A stretch of DNA of 8,173 nucleotides from Candidatus Gastranaerophilales bacterium (GTDB lineage: Bacteria; Cyanobacteriota; Vampirovibrionia; Gastranaerophilales; Gastranaerophilaceae): NCBI GenBank assembly GCA_021201175.1, contig JAJQFK010000050.1, positions 1 through 8,173 of the forward strand. The letters are read 5' to 3'. The stretch's first letter is position 1. Every line of letters begins with the position of its first letter. Shown piece after piece: positions 1 through 5,697 of the stretch. Position numbers and translations under genes: made by a program. The notes under the pieces were generated by a model, which had not been told where the DNA came from, did no database searches, and was given only the letters and a program-made list of their open reading frames with translations.

Positions 1-150
1 CTTTAAGTTATAACCTTTCGTTTTTATTTAATCATAAATAAAATTACTAAGCAGGTTTGCTTCGTCGTTACACTCCTTGAAAAGACGGTTCATTGTCCTT
101 ACTCTACGGAAAATCCGCTTCTTGAATTTGCTTTGCGCTCACAGAGTAAT

Positions 151-181
151 GCCTCCGGAGCTTTGCTCCTGCCGGCTTTTT
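151..181 (+). terminator. terminator-like hairpin
   Basis: GGAGC (157-161) and GCTCC (165-169) form a perfect stem around a TTT loop. Outer bases GCC (151-153) and GGC (174-176) can extend it across an internal loop, and five T residues follow at 177-181. It has the shape of an intrinsic terminator for a transcript entering from the left edge, but no gene inside the window needs it, and it lies in the GC-richer interval where chance hairpins are likelier. Confidence 0.3.
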
Positions 182-265
182 CTGTTCGCTTCCCGGACTC
201 CGTCCGTCCGCAAATCCGCTTATCGCGAAATTTTCTTAGACAAATAGTTAATAATGTTTTTATAC

Positions 266-290
266 AAAAATGAGGGCGGCACCGGATTAT
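266..290 (+). repeat. dispersed 25-base repeat, copy 1
   Basis: Matches the repeat core of copy 4 (6634-6658) at 21 of 25 positions. The shared skeleton is AAAAATG, GGGCG, then CACC and GATTA, with substitutions inside. No plus-strand gene follows this copy; it sits 3' of the minus-strand gene and just outside its terminator. Confidence 0.6.
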
Positions 291-295
291 GGTAT

Positions 296-323
296 ATAAA
301 AAGAGCGGTTAAAAAGCCGCTCT
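296..323 (-). terminator. intrinsic terminator of the minus-strand coiled-coil gene
   Basis: On the minus strand a seven-base perfect stem (AGAGCGG/CCGCTCT, at 317-323 and 302-308) closes a loop that includes five T residues, and is followed directly by a T-rich tract at 302-296. It lies about 20 bases past the stop codon of the gene at 344-2215, where a Rho-independent terminator is expected. Confidence 0.85.
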
Positions 324-343
324 CTTACAAGTTTTATAACTAA

Positions 344-2215
344 CTAGTCGTCATTTTCTTCTTCTTTTAGTTCTTCTAATTTTTCTAAATTACTTTCTAT
401 TTCGGATTGTGTCGTCTTATGCTGCATCATGAAGCTTAACATACTGCTGCTGTAAGTTGAAGAAGTTGACGATGTTGAAGAAGTTGAAGAATCTTCGGTA
501 TCAAAAACATTCATAGCGCTTTCAAGGTCTGTATCAAGTTTTTGGTGCCATATATCGGCATATTCTTTAGTTTCACCGTTCATTGTAAACGTTGCGCCTT
601 CTTGCTGCATTAATTGATTGCCATTTCCGTCAAAATCATCAATAAGTGTTGTTTCATCGGTTTGTGCAAGATTTATTGAAGTGATTCCTAAATCTGAAAG
701 TGACTGTGCTTCTGAATTATACCCGCTTGTTTTCAGTTTAAGACCATAGTTTTCTTCAAGATAAGCAAGGTCATTTTCGTCAAGAACATTATCGTCCTCT
801 CCGTTGATTAGTCCTTCTTGACTTGCTAAAGCTTTCAATGCTTCAAATCCGTCGCTGTAGCCGTCAGCAACACCATCGCCGTCTAAATCGGTATTGTTGC
901 CGAAACATTCAGAACCGTCACTTCCGGATACACCGTCGCCGTCTTTATCAAATACTAACACAGCATCTGCGGAATCATATATATTATCCATTTCGCCGTC
1001 ACCGTCAATGTCATAACTTATTATGTTTTCTGATGTATTAACTCCGTCGCCGTCTAAATCTAAAGACAGAGGGGAACACGTGCTGTAACATGCCTGTGTT
1101 TCTGCGGTACTGTCACAATCTTCCATATAATAAACGGTTCTGCCGCTATCGGAATCTTCACCTAAATCGCTGTAATTATAAATTCTGCCGTTACCGTTTG
1201 AAATGATATCGTAACCGCCGTTATCACCATACAGCCTTGCAAGAGATGAATTTTGACTCATATCATAAATATGATACTTACCATCATCATCGCCTGTAGC
1301 AATAATATATCTGGGGTCGCCATTCGATAATTTTTCGGTTAAATCAATATTATTATCTTCAACAAGCTGATATTCTTCATCAGAAATGCCCAAATCGTCT
1401 AAAACATTAACTTTAATACTGTCATATTCTGTTTGTGTTTCGGTTCTTGCCGATTCGGCACTTGATTTTATTGATGACAAACCTGAAATATCCGATGTAA
1501 GTGTACTTATTTGCGAGTTATACGCTGTAATAAGTGCCTGTTTTGAGTCTGCTTGTGATTGCAGGTCTTGAATTTCATTATATACACTATCTAAATCGTT
1601 CCCAAGAGATTCTAAATCTATCTTCAAACTATCTAAAGAAGGATATCCTGCCAGCTTTCCACTTAAATATTCAGACCAGGAACCATCTTCTTCTTCATTA
1701 TAATCGTCTGCAGCATTTGTCATAATTTTCCCGATTGCTGTAATCTGGGCAATGACTTCATCTATATCTTCTTGAATATCATCATATTCATCTTGTTTCT
1801 CAGATATTTGTTCTTGAAGTTCATCATATTCTTCCTGAACCTCTTTCATTTCGTCTTGTGCAGAAGTTAAAGCTGACTGTTTAGTTTCTATTTCTGACTC
1901 TAGAGAACTAATCAACTCATCATATTTTTCTAACTTTTCTTCTAATTCAGCCTTACGTTGTTTTGCTTCATCAGATGTCATTTCTGAACTGTCAGTACTG
2001 GATGGATACAAATTGTTTATTTCATTCAACAGGTCATTGTATGTTTGAACAGCACTCGATAAAGCTGCAACATCAGAACTTAAAGAAGAAGCTGTAGTAC
2101 TAACATCGGAAGATGTTGTTGATGAACTTGTTGAAGATGTAGAATCGGTACTTGAAGTTGAGGATGTAGTTTTAGTCCAATCTATACTGCTATAATACGA
2201 AACACTATCTGTCAC
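344..2215 (-). CDS. coiled-coil protein with FrpC/RTX-type calcium-binding domain
   Basis: This 623-residue, strongly acidic protein is probably extracellular or surface-associated; its precise role is unknown. The start is GTG at 2215, about 7 bases after a clear AGGAG site (2221-2225). Residues 11-60 are Ser/Thr-rich. Residues about 82-165 and 195-265 are heptad-rich, with many Glu, Gln, Lys, Leu and Ile, and read as long coiled coils. Residues 381-560 resemble the calcium-binding region of RTX/FrpC-type proteins: an opening PLSLDLDGDG, DxDGDG loops at 386, 402, 423 and 443, then GFEAL (456), SLSDLGITSINL (505-516), DFDGNGN (527) and a closing EYADIWHQ. The GG-rich nonapeptide repeats of true RTX toxins are absent. 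Residues 576-592 are Ser/Thr repeats, followed by a short charged helix. Only four cysteines occur (367, 376, 380, 437); Cys437 sits where relatives usually have a hydrophobic residue before Phe-Gly. There is no N-terminal signal peptide or membrane span, so export, if any, would be by an uncleaved route such as type I secretion. No transporter gene is nearby. Confidence 0.82.
   Translation of the reverse strand: MTDSVSYYSSIDWTKTTSSTSSTDSTSSTSSSTTSSDVSTTASSLSSDVAALSSAVQTYNDLLNEINNLYPSSTDSSEMTSDEAKQRKAELEEKLEKYDELISSLESEIETKQSALTSAQDEMKEVQEEYDELQEQISEKQDEYDDIQEDIDEVIAQITAIGKIMTNAADDYNEEEDGSWSEYLSGKLAGYPSLDSLKIDLESLGNDLDSVYNEIQDLQSQADSKQALITAYNSQISTLTSDISGLSSIKSSAESARTETQTEYDSIKVNVLDDLGISDEEYQLVEDNNIDLTEKLSNGDPRYIIATGDDDGKYHIYDMSQNSSLARLYGDNGGYDIISNGNGRIYNYSDLGEDSDSGRTVYYMEDCDSTAETQACYSTCSPLSLDLDGDGVNTSENIISYDIDGDGEMDNIYDSADAVLVFDKDGDGVSGSDGSECFGNNTDLDGDGVADGYSDGFEALKALASQEGLINGEDDNVLDENDLAYLEENYGLKLKTSGYNSEAQSLSDLGITSINLAQTDETTLIDDFDGNGNQLMQQEGATFTMNGETKEYADIWHQKLDTDLESAMNVFDTEDSSTSSTSSTSSTYSSSMLSFMMQHKTTQSEIESNLEKLEELKEEENDD
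455..490 (-). repeat. 9-base tandem repeat coding Ser-Ser-Thr
   Basis: Four successive 9-base units, each a variant of AGTTGAAGA on the plus strand, encode the (Ser-Ser-Thr) run near residue 576-588 of the minus-strand protein. The array is in frame, so gain or loss of units would change linker length without breaking the gene. It probably works as a flexible linker between the calcium-binding region and the C-terminal helix. Confidence 0.7.
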
Positions 2216-2265
2216 GATTAACTCCTTTTTCTTAATTTTCTTAATTTTTAATTTATATATCGGAT

Positions 2266-2296
2266 TTTATACTTAATTTCTTTAATTTTTTTTCAA
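2266..2296 (-). promoter_or_regulatory. candidate promoter of the coiled-coil gene
   Basis: On the minus strand TTGAAA (2296-2291) precedes TATAAA (2271-2266) with a 19-base spacer, about 50 bases upstream of the GTG start. The hexamers are good but the spacer is long and the region is very AT-rich, so this is only the best candidate among several. Confidence 0.35.
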
Positions 2297-2359
2297 TTTT
2301 AGTTTACAATTCTTAAAATTCAGAACAAATTGAGAACAAGTCGCTTAAATAGTCTAATT

Positions 2360-2407
2360 AGTTGTTGGAGTTTCTACCCCAACAAAACTACTAAGTTTGT
2401 TTTTTCT
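2360..2407 (+). other. hairpin with downstream T-run in the divergent intergenic region
   Basis: TTGTTGG (2362-2368) pairs perfectly with CCAACAA (2379-2385) around a 10-base loop. The flanks can extend the stem across a two-base bulge (TAG with CTA). A T-rich stretch follows at 2396-2407, but separated from the stem by about ten bases, so it is a poor intrinsic terminator. It lies just upstream of the acetyltransferase promoter and could insulate it from plus-strand transcription or bind a protein. Confidence 0.4.
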
Positions 2408-2424
2408 GAAACATAAAATATAAT
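2397..2424 (+). promoter_or_regulatory. candidate promoter of the GNAT gene
   Basis: TTGTTT (2397-2402) and a consensus TATAAT (2419-2424) are 16 bases apart, giving an expected start near 2431. The dispersed repeat would then lie almost entirely in the transcribed leader, ahead of the ATG at 2488. Confidence 0.5.
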
Positions 2425-2469
2425 GTTGTCGGTTAGATGTCAGCGAAAAATGCGGGTGACACCAGATTA
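2424..2469 (+). repeat. dispersed repeat, copy 2, in the GNAT leader
   Basis: Over 46 bases it aligns without gaps to copy 4 (6613-6658) at about 37 positions; the last 25 bases (2445-2469) match at 24 of 25. The core contains GGTG-A-CACC, a small palindrome. It ends 18 bases before the preferred start of the acetyltransferase gene, so an ATG inside it (2437) would add a repeat-encoded N-terminus if used. Confidence 0.75.
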
Positions 2470-2487
2470 AGAAAATTATCCGGAAGT

Positions 2488-3102
2488 ATGAAAAATAAAC
2501 TTATCATTAAAGAATTGTATAAAATTGAGAAAAAAGATATAAAACGATGTGCGGAAATTGCTGCAAAAGCCTTCATCGATGACAATAGCTGTAGATTTAT
2601 ATTGGCTGCGAATTTAACATTTAAATCTTTGTACGATTTTCACTTAATGCTTTACAAGTCGGCATTTGACAGAATGTATATGTTTTCGGAAAGTGAAAAA
2701 ATAAATAGCCTAATTATTATCACTCCGTTAAAGAATGCAGAACTATCAATTTTAAAATGTATAAAAGAAGGAGCACTTAAAATAATTTTTTCTCAAGGTG
2801 CAGGTATTGCCCTGAGAGCATTTCATTATGAGCAAAATTGCATAAAAATGCATAATAAATTTGCAACTAAGGGAAGCTGGTATATTTTTCAGTTTTGTGT
2901 GGTTCCGGAAGAACAAGGAAAAAAACTCGGCTCTAAGACGTTATGTCCTATTTTAAAATGGATGGATTCAAATAATATAAATTGCTGTTTGGAAACTCAC
3001 AAAACCGTAAATGTTGAAATATACAAACATTTTGGTTTTTCTCTAAAAACGGTTAATACTTTGCCGATGAATAACGGATATCAATATGCCATGTACCGTT
3101 AA
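2488..3102 (+). CDS. GNAT-family N-acetyltransferase
   Basis: Predicted cytosolic acetyl-CoA-dependent acyltransferase of 204 residues, substrate unknown. The acetyl-CoA site is visible as motif A: a beta strand (residues about 131-139), then VVPEEQGKKLGSKTL, the Q-x-x-G-x-G/A-type pyrophosphate loop at 143-148, then a helix. Motif B follows with LETHKTVNVEIYKHFGF, the usual place where an Asn/Tyr-containing helix ends in GF before the last strand. The N-terminal part (residues 1-120) is poorly conserved, as is normal for the substrate side. An in-frame ATG at 2437 would add 17 residues, but these are translated from the dispersed repeat and have no ribosome site, so I prefer 2488; its own site (GGAAG) is weak and very close. 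The gene stands alone, divergent from the coiled-coil gene and separated from pflB by its own promoter. Copies 2 and 3 of the repeat face each other across it. Confidence 0.78.
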   Translation: MKNKLIIKELYKIEKKDIKRCAEIAAKAFIDDNSCRFILAANLTFKSLYDFHLMLYKSAFDRMYMFSESEKINSLIIITPLKNAELSILKCIKEGALKIIFSQGAGIALRAFHYEQNCIKMHNKFATKGSWYIFQFCVVPEEQGKKLGSKTLCPILKWMDSNNINCCLETHKTVNVEIYKHFGFSLKTVNTLPMNNGYQYAMYR

Positions 3103-3109
3103 ACATATA

Positions 3110-3133
3110 TAATCTGGTGCCGACATGTATTTT
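3110..3133 (-). repeat. dispersed repeat, copy 3, inverted
   Basis: Read on the minus strand this ends in GTCGGCACCAGATTA, nearly the same as the end of copies 2 and 4 (GGCGACACCAGATTA); the 5' part is more diverged. It starts 8 bases after the acetyltransferase stop codon and is inverted relative to copy 2, so the two copies form imperfect inverted repeats around that gene. Confidence 0.6.
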
Positions 3134-3195
3134 CTCGGGCAATGTAAAAATTATATAAAAAATTTTTTATTTTTGATGTTTGAAATTTTCTTTTG

Positions 3196-3204
3196 TGTTA
3201 TACT
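3196..3204 (+). promoter_or_regulatory. extended -10 promoter of the pfl operon
   Basis: TGTTATACT is an extended -10 element (TG, one base, TATACT), predicting a start near 3211 and a leader of about 78 bases. A -35 is not well placed: TTGATG (3173-3178) has a 20-base spacer and TTGAAA (3180-3185) a 13-base one. An extended -10 can work without a good -35. Confidence 0.5.
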
Positions 3205-3218
3205 TATATAAGGGAATA

Positions 3219-3233
3219 TGATATTTATTATCA
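3219..3233 (+). promoter_or_regulatory. inverted repeat in the pfl leader, possible operator
   Basis: TGATA (3219-3223) and TATCA (3229-3233) are perfect inverted arms around five bases, just downstream of the predicted transcription start. The half-sites recall CRP/FNR-family boxes, but the arm spacing differs from the canonical FNR site, TTGAT-N4-ATCAA. It could be an operator for a redox or other regulator, or a chance palindrome in AT-rich DNA. Confidence 0.3.
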
Positions 3234-3288
3234 AGATTTCCTAAAAAGGTAGTTATATAAGAGATTTACAACAAAAAGGGAGATAAAA

Positions 3289-5370
3289 ATGATTAACTCA
3301 ACACTTGAAAAATCAAATGAATATACCGATTTTCACCCCGGAAAATGGCAGAGTGAAATTAATGTACGCGATTTTATCCAACGTAACTATACTCAATATA
3401 ACGGAGATTCAAGCTTTTTAGAAGGTCCGACCGATGCAACGGTAAAATTATGGGATAGATGCCGTGAATTGTTTAAAGAAGAAAGAGATAAAGGCGGTGT
3501 TCTTGATATGGATACTAAAATAGTTTCTTCTATTACATCTCACGGAGCAGGATACATAAATAAAGATTTGGAAACTATAGTGGGGTTACAGACAGATATG
3601 CCGTTAAAACGTTCAATGCAGCCATTTGGCGGCATTAGAATGGCTGAAACATCTTGTAAGTCCTATGGTTATCAAGTTGATCCCGAAATCTCCGAAATTT
3701 TTACAAAATATAGAAAAACACATAATCAGGGTGTGTTTGATGCATATACCCCTGAAATGAGAAAAGCACGCCACGCAGCTATTCTTACAGGGTTGCCGGA
3801 TGCATACGGAAGAGGTCGTATTATAGGCGATTACAGAAGAATTGCTTTGTATGGTATTGATAGATTAATCGAAGACAAAAAAGAACAGCATGCGTCTATA
3901 GAAGGAGAAATGACTCCTGAAAAAATTCAGTTAAAAGAAGAAATTGCTGAACAAATCCGCGCTCTTGATGAAATGAAACAATTAGGAGCTATTTATGGAT
4001 TCGATATTTCAAAACCTGCTTCAAATGCTAAAGAAGCTATTCAATGGTTATATTTTGGATATTTATCAGCTGTTAAAGAACAAAACGGCGCTGCTATGAG
4101 TATCGGAAGAACTTCAACATTCTTAGATATTTATATTGAAAGAGATTTGAAAAGAGGTATTATTACAGAATCTCAAGCACAAGAAATGATTGACCATTTT
4201 ATTATGAAATTAAGACTCGTTAAATTTGCAAGAACTCCGGAATATAATTCATTATTCTCCGGCGACCCGACATGGGTGACAGAATCAATCGGCGGTGTCG
4301 GAGTTGACGGCAGACATATGGTTACAAAAAATTCTTTCAGATACCTTCATACTCTTGAAAATCTAGGTACAGCACCTGAACCTAATATGACAGTTCTCTG
4401 GTCAACAAGACTCCCCCACGCATTCAAACAATATGCTGCACATATTTCAATAACTACTTCTTCTATTCAATATGAAAATGATGATATGATGAGAGTTACT
4501 CACGGAGATGATTATGCAATAGCTTGTTGTGTTTCTTCAATGGTTGTAGGAAAAGAAATGCAGTTCTTCGGTGCACGTGCAAATCTGGCAAAATGTTTAT
4601 TATATGCTATTAACGGCGGTGTTGACGAAAGATTAAAAGAACAAGTCGGACCTAAATATCGTCCTATTACTTCTGAATACCTTAATTTCGATGAAGTTAT
4701 GGAAAGATATGAAGATATGATGGAATGGCTTGCAGGTTTATATGTAAATACTTTAAATGTAATTCACTATATGCACGATAAATATTGCTATGAACGTTCC
4801 CAAATGGCACTTCACGACAGAGATGTAAAAAGATATTTTGCAACGGGTATTGCAGGACTTTCTGTTGTTGCCGATTCTTTATCCGCTATTAAATATGCTA
4901 AAGTAAAGACAATCAGAGATGAAAACGGTATTGTAGTTGACTATGAAGTTGAAGGCGATTATCCTAAATACGGTAATAACGATGATAGAGTTGACCAATT
5001 TGCAGTAAATATAGTTAAAAAGTTCATGAATATGATTAGAAAACACTATACTTACAGAAATTCTATTCCTACAATGTCAATCTTGACTATTACATCAAAT
5101 GTAGTATACGGAAAGAAAACAGGTAATACTCCGGACGGAAGAAAAGCCGGTGTACCGTTAGCTCCCGGTGCAAATCCAATGCACGGACGCGACACACACG
5201 GAGCTGTTGCTTCATTATCGTCAGTTGCAAAGTTGCCGTTTAATGATGCACAAGACGGAATTTCCAATACTTTCTCTATTATCCCTAATGCATTAGGTAA
5301 AGATGAAGTATTTATGGGTGACCTTGCAATTAATTTAGATTGCGGTTGCTGTGAAGATAATTTAAATTAA
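3289..5370 (+). CDS. pflB: pyruvate formate-lyase large chain, lacking the glycyl-radical domain
   Basis: This is the catalytic body of formate acetyltransferase, which converts pyruvate and CoA to acetyl-CoA and formate in anaerobic fermentation. The chain has 693 residues against about 760 for full-length PFL. The two active-site cysteines are Cys413-Cys414 in IACCVSSMVVGKEMQFFGARAN, matching Cys418-Cys419 of E. coli PflB. Identity stays high through the C-terminal barrel (HYMHDKYCYERS, ALHDRD, GIAGLSVVADSLSAIKYAKV, TSNVVYGKKTGNTPDGRKAG, PGANPMHGRD) up to FSIIPNALGKDE. There the family would continue into the radical domain; instead about 20 residues follow, ending in a Cys-rich tail (Cys685, 687, 688), and the chain stops. 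The radical glycine motif RVSGYA is absent from this chain and lies in the next gene. The start has a good GGGAG site (3278-3282) six bases upstream. The small chain begins 16 bases after the stop. I am very sure of the family; that the two chains form one enzyme is inference. Confidence 0.95.
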   Translation: MINSTLEKSNEYTDFHPGKWQSEINVRDFIQRNYTQYNGDSSFLEGPTDATVKLWDRCRELFKEERDKGGVLDMDTKIVSSITSHGAGYINKDLETIVGLQTDMPLKRSMQPFGGIRMAETSCKSYGYQVDPEISEIFTKYRKTHNQGVFDAYTPEMRKARHAAILTGLPDAYGRGRIIGDYRRIALYGIDRLIEDKKEQHASIEGEMTPEKIQLKEEIAEQIRALDEMKQLGAIYGFDISKPASNAKEAIQWLYFGYLSAVKEQNGAAMSIGRTSTFLDIYIERDLKRGIITESQAQEMIDHFIMKLRLVKFARTPEYNSLFSGDPTWVTESIGGVGVDGRHMVTKNSFRYLHTLENLGTAPEPNMTVLWSTRLPHAFKQYAAHISITTSSIQYENDDMMRVTHGDDYAIACCVSSMVVGKEMQFFGARANLAKCLLYAINGGVDERLKEQVGPKYRPITSEYLNFDEVMERYEDMMEWLAGLYVNTLNVIHYMHDKYCYERSQMALHDRDVKRYFATGIAGLSVVADSLSAIKYAKVKTIRDENGIVVDYEVEGDYPKYGNNDDRVDQFAVNIVKKFMNMIRKHYTYRNSIPTMSILTITSNVVYGKKTGNTPDGRKAGVPLAPGANPMHGRDTHGAVASLSSVAKLPFNDAQDGISNTFSIIPNALGKDEVFMGDLAINLDCGCCEDNLN

Positions 5371-5386
5371 AAGAAAGAGGTGTATA

Positions 5387-5635
5387 ATGACTACGCAACA
5401 AGAAGAAAATTTAATCAATTTGTTAGACGGTTATGTGGAAAAAGGCGGACACCATCTAAATGTTAATGTTTTTAACAGAGAAACATTATTAGATGCGCAG
5501 CAGCATCCTGAAAAATATCCTCAATTAACTGTCAGAGTTTCCGGCTATGCAGTAAACTTTATTAAATTGACTAAAGAACAGCAAGATGATGTTATTTCGA
5601 GAACATTCCATTCTCAAATCGGATGCGGCTGTTAA
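5387..5635 (+). CDS. stand-alone glycyl-radical subunit of pyruvate formate-lyase
   Basis: This 82-residue protein corresponds to the last part of PFL. It begins with a stretch matching the N-L-x-x-L-L-D-G-Y segment, then GGHHLNVNVFNRETLLDA and the signature RVSGYAVNF, in which Gly53 is the predicted radical carrier (Gly734 in E. coli PflB). It ends like PFL (TKEQQDDVISRTF) plus a short extra tail with Cys80 and Cys82. It has its own start and a strong site (AAAGAGGTG, 5374-5382), and is in a different frame from the large chain, so it looks like a real gene and not a fragment made by one frameshift. The nearest known analogue is E. coli GrcA/YfiD, about 127 residues, which replaces the damaged C-terminus of oxygen-cleaved PFL. 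Here the large chain has no such domain, so the small protein is probably an essential subunit that the activase converts to the radical form. Separate synthesis could also allow cheap replacement after oxygen damage. Confidence 0.92.
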   Translation: MTTQQEENLINLLDGYVEKGGHHLNVNVFNRETLLDAQQHPEKYPQLTVRVSGYAVNFIKLTKEQQDDVISRTFHSQIGCGC

Positions 5636-5654
5636 TTAAATTAAATACAAATTC

Positions 5655-5683
5655 AAAAGAGGAGAACATTTCTCCTCTTTTTT
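5655..5683 (+). terminator. strong intrinsic terminator after the radical subunit gene
   Basis: AAAGAGGAGAA (5656-5666) pairs perfectly with TTCTCCTCTTT (5670-5680) around a three-base loop, and more T residues follow to 5683. A stem this long with a T-run should end most transcripts of the two PFL subunit genes before pflA. The enzyme would then be made in excess of its activase, as suits a catalytic activator. The left arm also contains a Shine-Dalgarno-like GAGGAG, but it is 33 bases from the pflA start and buried in the stem. Confidence 0.88.
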
Positions 5684-5685
5684 GT

Positions 5686-5691
5686 TATAAT
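5686..5691 (+). promoter_or_regulatory. -10 element giving a probable leaderless pflA message
   Basis: A consensus TATAAT ends seven bases before the A of the pflA ATG (5698), so transcription would start at or next to the start codon. The -35 position at 17-base spacing (5663-5668, AGAACA) is weak and lies inside the terminator stem. No ribosome site is usable between hairpin and ATG, which fits leaderless translation. Confidence 0.5.
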
Positions 5692-5697
5692 TATATT

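Larger units (their letters stand above)
1..295. other. non-coding interval, GC-richer, possible dispersed repeat or gene remnant
   Basis: I see no supported gene here. Bases about 55-235 are visibly richer in G and C than the rest of the window and contain a 10-base direct repeat (AAATCCGCTT at 111-120 and 212-221). Read on the minus strand, about 238-104 is open for roughly 45 codons without a start, and an ATG at 93 opens a 21-codon frame ending at 28 with AAGGA just upstream. Both are too short to call genes. The composition shift suggests a repeated intergenic element or the remains of a gene from elsewhere; only a genome-wide search could tell. A copy of the 25-base dispersed repeat lies at 266-290 and is listed separately. 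Confidence 0.4.

Noticed and set aside
823..1725. Three plus-strand frames of 61-72 codons
   Set aside because: They lie opposite the calcium-binding and coiled-coil coding region and arise from its repetitive Asp/Gly/Ser codons.
2437..2487. Acetyltransferase start at 2437
   Set aside because: The extra 17 residues come from the dispersed repeat, which occurs elsewhere in non-coding positions, and there is no ribosome site. It cannot be fully excluded, since a leader of only about six bases is predicted.
3218..3234. Canonical FNR box in the pfl leader
   Set aside because: The half-sites ATGAT and ATCAA are seven bases apart, whereas FNR sites have a four-base gap.
5052..5267. Minus-strand frame of 71 codons inside pflB
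   Set aside because: It is antisense to a highly conserved part of the PFL coding sequence.
5338..5400. Interrupted pflB explained by a sequencing frameshift
   Set aside because: The large chain ends in residues that do not fit the family, the small gene has its own strong ribosome site and ATG, and the two chains overlap in the LLDG segment. Joining frames by one or two bases would not restore a normal PFL.
5623..5697. Longer pflA reading from an ATG at 5623
   Set aside because: It would overlap the end of the radical subunit gene and translate the terminator hairpin; the added residues do not look like PflA, and there is no ribosome site before it.
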